This document shows positions 16,838 to 25,237 of a stretch of DNA of 32,222 nt, piece after piece; position 1 is the first letter of the stretch; each line of letters begins with the position of its first letter. This stretch comes from DAOUFU01 sp034429275. Lineage in GTDB: Bacteria; Chloroflexota; Anaerolineae; Aggregatilineales; Aggregatilineaceae. The position numbers and the translations under genes are program-made. The DNA is taken from positions 1-32,222 of the forward strand of contig DAOUFU010000189.1 of assembly GCA_034429275.1 (NCBI GenBank), given 5' to 3'. Below the pieces are notes generated by a model. That model saw only the letters and a list, made by a program, of their open reading frames with translations, ran no database searches and was not told the DNA's origin.

Positions 16838-16865
16838 TTGACATGCTGCTGTGCAACGTTACAAT
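16838..16865 (+). promoter_or_regulatory. Sigma-70-type promoter for upp
   Basis: TTGACA (-35, 16838-16843, perfect consensus), 16-base spacer, TACAAT (-10, 16860-16865). It ends 37 bases before the upp ATG, leaving room for the GGGAGG ribosome site at 16892-16897. It is divergent from the ruvB promoter within the same 219-base gap. Confidence 0.6.
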
Positions 16866-16902
16866 TTCCGGCACGGATTTCGCACCACATCGGGAGGCTC
16901 GG

Positions 16903-17535
16903 ATGAATTTTCCACATGTGCACGTCTCTACCCATCCCCTGGTCAAACACAAGCTCACTCTGCTGCGCGATGCCACTACCGACCACAAAAAATTCAGGGA
17001 GCTAATCCGCGAGCTGGGAATGATGCTGGGTTATGAGGCGCTGTCCGATCTCGCATTGGAGGAGTGCACGGTGCAAACCCCCCTGCGCGAGGCCAAAGGT
17101 CACCGTTTGCAGGAGGCAGTTGGGTTGGTGCCGATTCTGCGCGCGGGGTTGGGCATGGTGGAGGGCATTCATGAGATGATTCCCGGTGCGCAGGTGTGGC
17201 ATCTCGGTATTTATCGCGATGAAAAAACACTCCGGCCAGTTTCCTACTACAACAAACTGCCCGTTGATCCGACGGTGCAGGTGTGCCTGGTGCTCGACCC
17301 GATGTTAGCGACAGGTGGGTCGGCGGCTGCGGCAGTGGAAGTGCTCAAAAACTGGGGCGTCAAGCGGATCAAATTTGTGGGTTTGATCGCTGCACCGGAA
17401 GGGTTGGAGGTGGTCACCCAGGCTCACCCCGACCTGCCGATTTACCTGGCAGCCATTGACGAGCATCTGAACGAACGTGGTTTCATCGTGCCTGGCCTGG
17501 GGGATGCCGGAGATCGCCAGTTCGGCACTGCATAG
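16903..17535 (+). CDS. upp: Uracil phosphoribosyltransferase
   Basis: 210 aa from the ATG at 16903, chosen because GGGAGG lies 5 nt ahead and 210 aa is the usual size; a longer open frame running back into ruvB is spurious. Motifs: HPLVKHKLTLLRD at the N-terminus, PILRAGLGMVEG, GIYRDEKTLRPVSYYNKLP, the PRPP-binding loop LDPMLATGGSA, and the C-terminal uracil-binding PGLGDAGDRQFGT. It makes UMP from uracil and PRPP in pyrimidine salvage. It has its own promoter and is followed after 47 nt by the phosphoglycosyl transferase gene on the same strand. Confidence 0.96.
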   Translation: MNFPHVHVSTHPLVKHKLTLLRDATTDHKKFRELIRELGMMLGYEALSDLALEECTVQTPLREAKGHRLQEAVGLVPILRAGLGMVEGIHEMIPGAQVWHLGIYRDEKTLRPVSYYNKLPVDPTVQVCLVLDPMLATGGSAAAAVEVLKNWGVKRIKFVGLIAAPEGLEVVTQAHPDLPIYLAAIDEHLNERGFIVPGLGDAGDRQFGTA

Positions 17536-17582
17536 CACCTGCGGTCGATCACGCGTCTTTATGCCGAACTAAGTGAGGCATC

Positions 17583-18665
17583 ATGCTGTCTGATCAGACT
17601 CTCGCGTTTGTGGTGGTATTTGGAGTGTCGTTTGGGTTGGCGTTCGCGTTGACCCCTGCTGCGCGTTGGCTCGGCCTGCGCTGGGGAATCGTGGACCGGC
17701 CCCGCGACCGGCACCGGCACCGGCAGGTGACCTCCAAGTTCGGCGGCATGGCGATGGTCGTGGCCTTTATGGTCACGGCGATTCTTGCTCAGTTTCTTCC
17801 GGTAGTGCGCACTGACGATAAAGAAATTATCCGGCTCGCCGGGCTGCTGATCGGTGGAATGTTTCTGTTCCTGTTTGGCATCGCGGATGACAAGCATGAT
17901 TTCAGCGCATTACCCCAGTACATTGCCCAGATCGTGGCAGCGGCCATTGCCATCTCCTTTTTGATCATCATCGAGCAGTTCAATAACCCTCTCACCGGGC
18001 AGTTAACCCCTAAGTGGCCCTATATTGTCACGGTGACATTCACGCTGTTCTGGTTGGGGTTCATGATAAATACGGTCAACTGGTTGGACGGACTGGATGG
18101 GCTGGCGGCGGGGGTGTGTGCGGTCGCGTCGCTGATGATGTTCATCCACGCGGCGTTCCGGCTCGACCAGGTGAGTGTGAGCCTGCTGCCGCTTGCGCTG
18201 CTCGGCGCGACGTTGGGTTTTTTGCCCTACAATTTCCACCCGGCACGGGTTTTTATGGGAAGCAATGGCGCGCTGTTTCTGGGATACACGCTGGGCGTGC
18301 TGGGTATCATTGGCGGGGCAAAGATGGCTACTGTGCTGCTGGTGATGGGACTGCCGCTGCTAGATGTGGTGTGGCAGATTGTACGGCGGGTGAGCCGTGG
18401 CAAGAACCCGGCATCGGGGGACCGCGGCCATGTGCATTACCGGCTGCTCGATATGGGCCTCTCTCAGCGCCAGATCGTGCTGGGTTATTACGCGTTTTGC
18501 GCGCTGTTTGGTGCTATCGCGTTAGTCACCGCCAGCCGCCTGTACAAGCTGATCGCGCTCCTGGTGATGGTCGGGGTGATCGCGGTAGGGTTTGCCGTGT
18601 TGAGCCTGCGCACTTCAGGGGACGCGTACCCCGAAGAAGACGAGAAGCAGCGTGACCATGAGTAA
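17583..18665 (+). CDS. WecA/TagO/MraY-type polyprenyl-phosphate sugar-1-phosphate transferase
   Basis: 360 aa with about ten membrane helices. Family motifs: FGGMAM near residue 53, the Asp pair in GIADDKHD (D102, D103, D106), NTVNWLDGLDGLAAG (163-177) and the nucleotide-sugar loop RGHVHYRLLDMGLS (281-294). The enzyme moves a HexNAc-1-phosphate from a UDP-sugar to undecaprenyl phosphate on the cytoplasmic face, starting a cell-wall glycopolymer or polysaccharide. Two departures: the usual GDxGS loop after the FHPARVF segment reads MGSNGALFLG (S227, N228), and the usual HxHH reads HVHY. MraY itself is less likely, because the typical MraY N-terminal region is absent and no mur genes are near. 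ATG at 17583 with GAGG upstream. The tail is hydrophilic and acidic. Confidence 0.87.
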   Translation: MLSDQTLAFVVVFGVSFGLAFALTPAARWLGLRWGIVDRPRDRHRHRQVTSKFGGMAMVVAFMVTAILAQFLPVVRTDDKEIIRLAGLLIGGMFLFLFGIADDKHDFSALPQYIAQIVAAAIAISFLIIIEQFNNPLTGQLTPKWPYIVTVTFTLFWLGFMINTVNWLDGLDGLAAGVCAVASLMMFIHAAFRLDQVSVSLLPLALLGATLGFLPYNFHPARVFMGSNGALFLGYTLGVLGIIGGAKMATVLLVMGLPLLDVVWQIVRRVSRGKNPASGDRGHVHYRLLDMGLSQRQIVLGYYAFCALFGAIALVTASRLYKLIALLVMVGVIAVGFAVLSLRTSGDAYPEEDEKQRDHE

Positions 18666-18716
18666 GCCTGGAGCGTAGTTGCTGGCTGCGAGACCAGTCA
18701 CCGGTTTGGCTGCGGT

Positions 18717-20231
18717 CTAGATATCGTCGAATGGCACCAGCTGGATATCGTCGTCCTCCTCATTGTCGTCGGAGATGTCGGTGCGATCGTCGATCTCATC
18801 ATCGCCGCCGACATCATCAATATCCTCCAGTTCTTCGATCTCTTCCATTTCCTCGTCAGTGATGACATCCTCATCATCGAGCGCGGCAAACGGTGAAGAA
18901 AGACGGCGTTCGGGCGGCTGTGTTCCTGGTGCCCCCTTGCTTCCTGGCGGCTGAAAATTGCGCCCGGAAGGCGACACCAGTCGCTCAGAAGTCATGCTGT
19001 CGCCCGGCGTTGTGGGGGCAGGGCCATATGGGCGGGCCGGAGGCCGAGGCGAAGCTGTCGCGGCGATACCTTCACGTGTTGGACTGATGGCGGGCTGGGC
19101 GTCGCGGCGAGGCAGGGGCGATTCAGCGGTTGGGCGATCCATTGAAACGGAAGCCGGGCGCGGCTGGTGGGTATCGGTGGCAGGGCGGGCTTCCGGCAAG
19201 GCGGCAGCAGACTGTGCGCGCTCAAGCGTTGGTGATGGCTGGCGCGAGCTGGGCGCTCCAACAGCCGGTTTTGCTTTGGAAGCAGCCAGGGCCGATTTGC
19301 GCGCGGGCAGCAGTGACCGTTTGGCCGGATCGGGTACCGGAAGCACCTGGTTGTAGATTGAGGGAAGTGGGACGTCGAAGGGCAGGGGAGCAGCTGAGCC
19401 GGGTTCGCGTCCACGATATTGGGCGCGAGGCGGTGCACCCGCTCTCGGACGGCTGCGGCCATAATCGAACTTGCGCCCGGTGACCCGTTCGAGCACTTCT
19501 TCGAGGAAGCCGATCAACAGCACGTTCAGCAGGGCCACGACCAGCACTGCGGCGAAGGCTGTTGCCATGATTTCGAGACCTGCCGCGATGTTGGCTTCAT
19601 ACCAGGATAGCAAAACATCGGGTTGGACACCCAACACCAGCAGCAAGACAATGAGGGCGACAAATCCGCCGAACAGAAGCGGCCAACCCTGACGATCCGC
19701 CGGGGTGGGGAACATGGCATTGCTGATCGCAAAAACCAGGTAGAGCCAGATGTAAAAATCGGGCGTGCTGGCGAGATGCTGTACGGCAGTGCCGATCACT
19801 GTGATGTCGCCGGTGCCGATAGCGTCCAGCAGTTCGGTGAGTTTGAGCACGTGATTGCTGATCAGCCAGACCAGGGTGGTGCCTACAACCAAAGGGGCGG
19901 CACCAATGATCGCCGCCTGGTACCAGCGGGCTTTTTGAATGCGAACGAAGTCCAGCCGGAGGGTGCCGTCGTTCTGAGCTTCGGGCCAGGCGACCACTTT
20001 TTTGATGCGGACGTTCAGCGCACCGGCGATGAGATACTGGGTGAATTCGTGGACGAAGACTCCGGGAAAGAGGATGATATAGTACAGCACGGTCGCTGTA
20101 CGCGGGTTTCCCCGGCTGATCAGCCAACCCACCCCATACAGGTGACTGTGCAGCCACCGCTCAATAAAAACCAGCGGCACAAACACAGCCGCAAGGGTTA
20201 GCCAGGGGGTCAGGATGCTTCCAACGTTCAT
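18717..20231 (-). CDS. Degenerate M50-like membrane protein with disordered and acidic C-terminus
   Basis: 504 aa. The N-terminal 245 residues hold about six membrane segments with remnants of a site-2-protease-type site: PGVFVHEFTQYLIAG (56-70), where H61 and E62 are kept but the third residue of HExxH is Q65, and NAMFPTPADRQGW (171-183), whose D179 is at the place of the usual Asp ligand. Residues about 255-445 are Pro/Ala/Ser/Arg-rich low complexity and probably disordered. Residues 451-504 are extremely acidic, 30 of 54 being Asp or Glu. Whether it still cleaves proteins is doubtful; a scaffold or binding role is possible. It is the last gene after tpiA with a 113-nt gap. The ATG at 20229-20231 has no strong Shine-Dalgarno. 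Confidence 0.72.
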   Translation of the reverse strand: MNVGSILTPWLTLAAVFVPLVFIERWLHSHLYGVGWLISRGNPRTATVLYYIILFPGVFVHEFTQYLIAGALNVRIKKVVAWPEAQNDGTLRLDFVRIQKARWYQAAIIGAAPLVVGTTLVWLISNHVLKLTELLDAIGTGDITVIGTAVQHLASTPDFYIWLYLVFAISNAMFPTPADRQGWPLLFGGFVALIVLLLVLGVQPDVLLSWYEANIAAGLEIMATAFAAVLVVALLNVLLIGFLEEVLERVTGRKFDYGRSRPRAGAPPRAQYRGREPGSAAPLPFDVPLPSIYNQVLPVPDPAKRSLLPARKSALAASKAKPAVGAPSSRQPSPTLERAQSAAALPEARPATDTHQPRPASVSMDRPTAESPLPRRDAQPAISPTREGIAATASPRPPARPYGPAPTTPGDSMTSERLVSPSGRNFQPPGSKGAPGTQPPERRLSSPFAALDDEDVITDEEMEEIEELEDIDDVGGDDEIDDRTDISDDNEEDDDIQLVPFDDI

Positions 20232-20281
20232 GAGACAGCCAGAGTGACGTATCTGCGATCACAACAGGTACCCGAATTGTA

Positions 20282-20313
20282 CACGCCTCTCGCGTTTTGC
20301 GCAGAGAGGCGTG
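20282..20313. other. Strong intergenic hairpin downstream of tpiA
   Basis: CACGCCTCTC (20282-20291) pairs perfectly with GAGAGGCGTG (20304-20313), extended by three inner G-C pairs across one bulged A, with a short T-rich loop. No T-run follows on either strand, so a Rho-independent terminator is not clear; mRNA 3'-end protection or partial termination is possible. Confidence 0.45.
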
Positions 20314-20344
20314 CGGAGGACGTGCCAGGTAAGCGGGGAGAACC

Positions 20345-21112
20345 CTAGAGTCCTTTTGCCTCGATGGCGAGCCGGACCAGGTCCACAAACGAATCGGCTT
20401 TGAGCGATGCCCCACCGACCAGCGCGCCGTCGATATGGGGTTGGCTCATATACTCTACCATGTTGCCAGGCTTGACGCTGCCGCCGTACTGGATGCGGAT
20501 CGCGTCGGCGTGTGCCTGACCGTAAAGATCCGCGATGATCGCCCGGATCGATCCAATAATTGCATTGGCCTGGTCGGCGCTGGCGTTTTTCCCGGTGCCG
20601 ATGGCCCAGATCGGCTCATAGGCGATCACGATGTTTGCCAGGTCGGCAGCCGGAATACCATCGAACGCGGCGCGAATCTGCTTTTCAACAAAGGGTTGAG
20701 TCTGCCCGGCTTCGTTAGTTTCCAGGCTTTCGCCCACGGCAATAATCGGACGCAAGCCGTGCGCGAGTGCCGCCTTGGCTTTTTTGTTGACCATTTCATC
20801 GGTGACGCCTTGATAGGCACGGGTCTCTGAGTGGCCGATAATCACGTACTTCACCAGGCCAACCAGCATATTGGGTGCAATCTGGCTGGTATATGCCCCC
20901 TCGTTTTCCCAGTGGACATCTTGTGCACCAACGGCGATCTCGGTGCCTGCAAGGGCAGCAGCGACGCCTGGGATCGCGATATAAGGCGGGCAGACGACTC
21001 GTTCAGCGGCGGAAAAAGGGGCGAGTGCGTCTTTGATCTCGTTCACAAAGTCCACGGCCTGTTGGACCGTTTTATACATTTTCCAGTTGCCGGCAATGAT
21101 GGGAATGCGCAT
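20345..21112 (-). CDS. tpiA: Triosephosphate isomerase
   Basis: 255 aa from the ATG at 21110-21112. The frame has an ATG 18 nt earlier, but the Shine-Dalgarno AGGAGC lies between the two, so the inner one is the start; it also gives the normal N-terminus (MRIPIIAGNWKMYK). Catalytic residues are visible: N9 and K11 in GNWKM, H94 in IIGHSETR, E166 in AYEPIWAIGTGK, and the phosphate loop YGGSVKPGN. It interconverts dihydroxyacetone phosphate and glyceraldehyde 3-phosphate. It is third in the gap-pgk-tpiA series, separated from pgk by 121 nt containing two hairpins. Confidence 0.97.
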   Translation of the reverse strand: MRIPIIAGNWKMYKTVQQAVDFVNEIKDALAPFSAAERVVCPPYIAIPGVAAALAGTEIAVGAQDVHWENEGAYTSQIAPNMLVGLVKYVIIGHSETRAYQGVTDEMVNKKAKAALAHGLRPIIAVGESLETNEAGQTQPFVEKQIRAAFDGIPAADLANIVIAYEPIWAIGTGKNASADQANAIIGSIRAIIADLYGQAHADAIRIQYGGSVKPGNMVEYMSQPHIDGALVGGASLKADSFVDLVRLAIEAKGL

Positions 21113-21150
21113 CAAAAAAGCTCCTATCATGATTCAATGAGTGGGATCAA

Positions 21151-21167
21151 CCCGGCTCATAGCCGGG
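21151..21167. other. Hairpin proximal to tpiA
   Basis: CCCGGCT-CAT-AGCCGGG: a perfect 7-bp stem with a 3-base loop in the pgk-tpiA gap, upstream of the tpiA ribosome site on the minus strand. No T-tract follows. Confidence 0.4.
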
Positions 21168-21171
21168 CATT

Positions 21172-21209
21172 CCGGCAGGCGTGGTCTGAATTAGGACCAC
21201 ACCTGCCGG
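21172..21209. other. Long hairpin between pgk and tpiA
   Basis: A 15-bp stem with one C-A mismatch: 21172-21186 pairs with 21195-21209 around an 8-base loop. It sits 25 bases after the pgk stop on the minus strand. Without a following T-tract it looks more like an mRNA stabiliser or processing site than a terminator. Confidence 0.5.
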
Positions 21210-21233
21210 GATATGTGCGGACCGGATGGACGC

Positions 21234-22412
21234 TTAGCGGTCGTTGAGGGCAAGCACGCCCGGCAGCTCTTTTCCTTCGAGCAGTTCGAGGCTGGCCCCG
21301 CCACCGGTCGAGATGTGCGACATGCGGCTCTCAAGACCTGCTTTTGCAACGGCTGCCGCCGAGTCGCCCCCGCCGATGATGGTGGTGGCGCTGGATTCGG
21401 CCAGGATTTCGGCAATGGCGAAGGTTCCCTTGGCGAAGTTGTCCATCTCGAAGACGCCCATCGGCCCATTCCAGACCACCGTCTTGGCGTCTTTGAGCAC
21501 GCCGCGGAACGTCTCGACCGTGCCGGGGGCGATGTCGAGGATACGCCAACCGGCAGGAACGCCTGCCGATGCGTCAATGATCTGGGTGTTGGCCCCATTG
21601 TCGAACGCATCGGCGATGACCACTTCCTTGGGCAGCACTAGCTTGCTGCCGCCCTTGGCCATCAGCTCACGGGCGGTGTCGAGCGCTTCGTCCTCAACCA
21701 ATGAATCGCCCATCTCGTATCCTTTGGCCTTGAAGAAAGTGTTGGCCATACCGCCACCGATCAGCAAGGTATCGCATTTTCCGAGCAGGGCTTCGATCAC
21801 CAGAATTTTGTCAGATACCTTCGCGCCACCCAAAATGGCCACGAAAGGACGGGCGGGGTTTTCGAGCGCATTTACCAGGTAATCGAGTTCTTTTTCCATC
21901 AGGAAGCCGCCCACAGCGGGCAGGTAATGGGTCAGCCCCTCAGTCGAGGCGTGGGCGCGGTGAGCCGACCCGAACGCGTCGTTCACATACACATCGCCCA
22001 GTTCGGCCAGTTGTGCGGCAAAGGCTTCCTCATTCTTCGATTCGGCTTTGTGGAAGCGCGTATTTTCGAGCAAGAGCACCCCACCAGCAGGCACAGCCGC
22101 CGCTGCTGCTTTGGCGACATCACCCACACAATCTTCGGCGAATGCCACCTCGACACCGAGCAGATTGGCCAGGACGGGCACCACCGGCTTGAGCGAATAC
22201 TTGGGATCTGGCTGGTCTTTGGGACGGCCCAGATGCGACATCAAGGCCACATAGCGCGGCTTTTGTTCCAAAATGTACTTCAGGGTGGGGATGGCTGCAC
22301 GAATGCGGGTGTCATCGGTGACCTGCCCATCGGCAATCGGCACGTTGAAATCGACGCGAACGAGGACACGCTTATCCTTGAGATCGATATCGCGCACAGT
22401 TTTCTTGTTCAT
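21234..22412 (-). CDS. pgk: Phosphoglycerate kinase
   Basis: 392 aa, full length. Signatures: RVLVRVDFNVP (substrate loop), SHLGRPK, LLLENTRFHK, NDAFGSAHRAHAS, the hinge ILGGAKVSDKI, NGPMGVFE and the nucleotide-binding GGGDSAAAV with the terminal STGGGASLELLEG. It transfers phosphate between 1,3-bisphosphoglycerate and ADP. The ATG at 22410-22412 has AAGGAG about 9 nt ahead. A clear terminator-like hairpin plus T-run lies between it and the upstream gap gene, so its transcription is either by readthrough or from an unseen promoter. Confidence 0.97.
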   Translation of the reverse strand: MNKKTVRDIDLKDKRVLVRVDFNVPIADGQVTDDTRIRAAIPTLKYILEQKPRYVALMSHLGRPKDQPDPKYSLKPVVPVLANLLGVEVAFAEDCVGDVAKAAAAAVPAGGVLLLENTRFHKAESKNEEAFAAQLAELGDVYVNDAFGSAHRAHASTEGLTHYLPAVGGFLMEKELDYLVNALENPARPFVAILGGAKVSDKILVIEALLGKCDTLLIGGGMANTFFKAKGYEMGDSLVEDEALDTARELMAKGGSKLVLPKEVVIADAFDNGANTQIIDASAGVPAGWRILDIAPGTVETFRGVLKDAKTVVWNGPMGVFEMDNFAKGTFAIAEILAESSATTIIGGGDSAAAVAKAGLESRMSHISTGGGASLELLEGKELPGVLALNDR

Positions 22413-22430
22413 TGAACATGTCTCCTTGGC

Positions 22431-22468
22431 TAAAAAAGCAGGGGCGGGGCATCTGTGCCCGCGCCCCT
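22431..22468 (-). terminator. Intrinsic terminator (or attenuator) between gap and pgk
   Basis: On the minus strand a G+C-rich hairpin (AGGGGCG/CGCCCCT plus GGGCA/TGCCC, one bulged base, 4-base loop; 22440-22468) is followed after GC by six T residues (22432-22437). It lies 35 bases after the gap stop and directly before the pgk Shine-Dalgarno. Confidence 0.7.
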
Positions 22469-22503
22469 ACACAATCACAAAACGGGCTGGTGACAAGCTA
22501 TGG

Positions 22504-23517
22504 CTAGAGCTTGCTGGCCATCAGTCTGGCAAGATCGGCAGTGCGAACCGAATAACCCCATTCGTTGTCGTACCAGGTCATGACCTTGACCATCGTACCC
22601 TGGAAGACCGAAGTGGATTCGGCATCGACAATGCTGGAACGATCGTCGCCTTTGAAGTCGATGGAGACCAGCGGTTCCTCGCTGACACCCAGGATACCCT
22701 TCAGCGGACCAGCGGCGGCCTCTTTGAACTTGGCGAGCAGTTCCTCGGTCGTGGTTTCTTTTTCGACTTCCGCCACGAAATCGACCAGCGAAACGGTCGA
22801 GGTGGGGACGCGAACCGCCAGACCATCGAATTTGCCCTTGAGGTCCGGGATTACCTTGGCAACGGCACGGGCTGCACCGGTGGTGGTGGGGATCATGCTC
22901 ATGGCAGCGGCACGCGCGCGGCGCAGATCGCTGTGGGGCAGGTCGAGAATGCGCTGATCGTTGGTATAGGCATGGATGGTGGTCATCAGACCGCGCGTGC
23001 TCACGAAATTGTCGTGTACAACCTTAGCAGCGGGCGCGAGGCAGTTGGTAGTGCAGGATGCGTTGGAGACGATGTGGTGCTTGGCGGAATCGTACATCGA
23101 GTCATTGACGCCAATCACAATGGTCAGGTCCACATCGCCCTTAGACGGAGCGGTGATGATGACCTTCTTCGCGCCTGCGTTGATGTGCGGCTGGCAGGCT
23201 TCGAGGCTGCGGAACACCCCGGTGCCTTCAATCACGATATCAACACCGAGATCACCCCAGGGCAGGTTGGCCGGCTGCTTTTCGCTGAGAGCCTTGATCA
23301 TTTTGCCGTTGATCTTGAGACCGCCCTCGACGACCTCTACCGTGCCATCAAATTTGCCGTAATTCGAATCGTACTTGAAAAGGTGTGCCATCGTGGGCAG
23401 ATCGCCGAGATCGTTGAAGGCTACCACGTCGAGTTCGTTGGCATAGCGCTCCAACATGACCTTCATGACCTGACGCCCGATGCGACCGAAGCCGTTAATA
23501 CCTACGCGAACAGCCAT
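22504..23517 (-). CDS. gap: Glyceraldehyde-3-phosphate dehydrogenase
   Basis: 337 aa from the ATG at 23515-23517, which has AAGGAG about 10 nt ahead; the frame is open for 56 more codons upstream but these do not resemble the family. Signatures: GINGFGRIGRQ (Rossmann start), FNDLGD (N35-D36, consistent with NAD preference), SNASCTTNCLAP with catalytic C155, SMIPTTTGAA, and WYDNEWGYS near the end. It oxidises glyceraldehyde 3-phosphate to 1,3-bisphosphoglycerate. The 164-nt leader from yvcK contains a 9-bp hairpin (23568-23590) and no other recognisable element. Confidence 0.97.
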   Translation of the reverse strand: MAVRVGINGFGRIGRQVMKVMLERYANELDVVAFNDLGDLPTMAHLFKYDSNYGKFDGTVEVVEGGLKINGKMIKALSEKQPANLPWGDLGVDIVIEGTGVFRSLEACQPHINAGAKKVIITAPSKGDVDLTIVIGVNDSMYDSAKHHIVSNASCTTNCLAPAAKVVHDNFVSTRGLMTTIHAYTNDQRILDLPHSDLRRARAAAMSMIPTTTGAARAVAKVIPDLKGKFDGLAVRVPTSTVSLVDFVAEVEKETTTEELLAKFKEAAAGPLKGILGVSEEPLVSIDFKGDDRSSIVDAESTSVFQGTMVKVMTWYDNEWGYSVRTADLARLMASKL

Positions 23518-23681
23518 TGGTGATGTTCTCCTTATACTCCACAACAAAAGAGCCACAAACGAAATTGGGAACCAGGCAAAACCTGATTCCAGGTGCAAGC
23601 AGCCGGACTTTTCAGGGCCAAGGATGAGCTGCCCGCACAGGCACAGATAGACCGGGAGAAGCTGTGACCCTGGCGAGTCGC

Positions 23682-25010
23682 TCACGAACCGGTCAACGTG
23701 CTCTTAGTTTGGTCAGGTGCGGCTGAGAAATTGTCATACACTGCCAGCAGCGCCTGGGCCAGTTTCTTTGGGTCATGCCTCCAGGGACGCGCAGCGTCGG
23801 TAAGATCGCTGCTGTGGACCCGGTATCGCCGGAAAATCGCGTGCGTTTCCGGTGATGGCTTTACGTAATGCGTGTTCTCACCGGCGTTCCGCGATGGAAA
23901 GCTGTTGTTGGTCAATATGGCATCGAAAACGTTTTGCCCAACATGTGTTTCGAGCGCCAGTACGTGATCCGCCACCGAGTAATGATCGGTTTCTCCACGT
24001 TGTGTAGCGACATTGCAGACATAGACCACGTATGCCCGACTAGCCCGGATCGCTTCAGTGATACCACGCACCAACAAGTTGGGCAGCAGGCTTGTATACA
24101 GGCTGCCCGGACCGATTACGATGAGGTCCGCATTCAAGATCGCGTGTACTGCCCCTGGATAGGCACGCACATCATCGGGTTGAAGGAAAACCCGCTCGAT
24201 TGTTCCTCCCACCTGCGCAATCTGCGATTCGCCATTCACGCGCCGCAGGCGAGTCTCGCCGGGAACGTGAATCTCAGCTCCCAGCACCACATTACCTTGC
24301 AGCGTGGCAGGCAGAACCTGGCCCTGGATCGCCAGCACCCGGCCTGTCTCGGCAACCGCCCGGTCCATGCCGCCGCTAATATCGGCCAGAGCGGTCAGGA
24401 ACAGGTTACCAAAGCTGTGGCCTTCCAGCTTACCCTCGGTAAAACGGTACTGGAAAAGCTGGGTGATCAGGCTTTCATCATTGGCCAGAGCTGCGATGTT
24501 GTTGCGCAGGTCCCCAGGGGGAAGCACGCCCAGCTCTCGCCGCAGCTTGCCAGACCTCCCGCCATCGTCGGCAACAGTCACAATCGCTGTGATGTTGCGG
24601 GTGTACGCTTTCATTCCCCGGAGGACACTCGGCAGGCCGGTCCCGCCGCCGATGGCAACTACCTTCAGACCGCGCTGCCGCAGGTTATGATCGTAGACCA
24701 CATCAACCAGTGACCGGGGATTGGCTGTGATGATTGGCGCAAGAACCGATCGATTCAATTGGTAAAGCGCGACCGCGATGGCTCCCAAGCCAAGCGCGGC
24801 TGAAATTATCACACGTCCCCAGGGCGGGATAAAATGCAGCATGAGGACCTGGAGCACGCCAGGAAGATCGGTTGTTCTGTAAAGCAGTACAACGACCTGG
24901 GCAAACCCAATGGCAAGCACAGTGATGCCCGCCATGAGCAACAGAAGCCAACGTTTGACTCGCAGCCCTGGCGTCAGCCATTTGAGCGCAGCCCGGCGCG
25001 TTCGTCGCAT
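23682..25010 (-). CDS. YvcK/GlmR-family gluconeogenesis factor with N-terminal membrane anchor
   Basis: 442 aa. Two hydrophobic helices (about 20-44 and 60-83) precede a CofD/YvcK domain starting near residue 115. Motifs: VVAIGGGTGLPSVLRG (117-132), TVADDGGRSGKLRREL (145-160), PPGDLRNNIAAL (164-175), GHSFGNLFLTAL and IGPGSLYTSLLPNL. YvcK proteins bind UDP-sugars and balance carbon flow between central metabolism and cell-wall precursors; CofD relatives transfer a phosphoenolpyruvate-derived group in F420 synthesis. The ADDGGRSG form and the lack of F420 genes point to YvcK. It leads the gap-pgk-tpiA set, an apt place for such a regulator. A promoter lies upstream at 25093-25121. Confidence 0.9.
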   Translation of the reverse strand: MRRTRRAALKWLTPGLRVKRWLLLLMAGITVLAIGFAQVVVLLYRTTDLPGVLQVLMLHFIPPWGRVIISAALGLGAIAVALYQLNRSVLAPIITANPRSLVDVVYDHNLRQRGLKVVAIGGGTGLPSVLRGMKAYTRNITAIVTVADDGGRSGKLRRELGVLPPGDLRNNIAALANDESLITQLFQYRFTEGKLEGHSFGNLFLTALADISGGMDRAVAETGRVLAIQGQVLPATLQGNVVLGAEIHVPGETRLRRVNGESQIAQVGGTIERVFLQPDDVRAYPGAVHAILNADLIVIGPGSLYTSLLPNLLVRGITEAIRASRAYVVYVCNVATQRGETDHYSVADHVLALETHVGQNVFDAILTNNSFPSRNAGENTHYVKPSPETHAIFRRYRVHSSDLTDAARPWRHDPKKLAQALLAVYDNFSAAPDQTKSTLTGS

Positions 25011-25092
25011 GTTGGGTCCCTACACCAGCAGGCGCTGGGCAAATCTCAGAAAACAGAGATTGTACTGCATACCGTCTCCCATTCGGCGGCGA

Positions 25093-25121
25093 ATTTTAGC
25101 CAATTCAGGGGCTTTTCACAA
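25093..25121 (-). promoter_or_regulatory. Sigma-70-type promoter for yvcK
   Basis: On the minus strand TTGTGA (-35, 25116-25121), 17-base spacer, TAAAAT (-10, 25093-25098). The leader of about 75 bases contains a 6-bp hairpin (25042-25061). Confidence 0.5.
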
Positions 25122-25156
25122 TATCATTTCACCTACGTTTTATCGTCAACAATCAC

Positions 25157-25184
25157 TTGACGGCTTCCTGGGGCGTGGTACAAC
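25157..25184 (+). promoter_or_regulatory. Sigma-70-type promoter for apgM
   Basis: TTGACG (-35, 25157-25162), 16-base spacer, TACAAC (-10, 25179-25184), 53 bases before the apgM ATG; divergent from the yvcK promoter. Confidence 0.45.
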
Positions 25185-25237
25185 TATGCCAGGAACAGTC
25201 AAGTTCATCAGCAGCCATGTAGAAAGAGGCGAATTCA

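Noticed and set aside
16342..16902. N-terminal extension of upp
   Set aside because: The extension overlaps ruvB in antisense and adds 187 residues absent from the family; the ATG at 16903 has the Shine-Dalgarno and a promoter.
22273..23523. A 416-codon open frame on the plus strand over pgk and gap
   Set aside because: It is antisense to two firmly identified glycolytic genes and has no family features.
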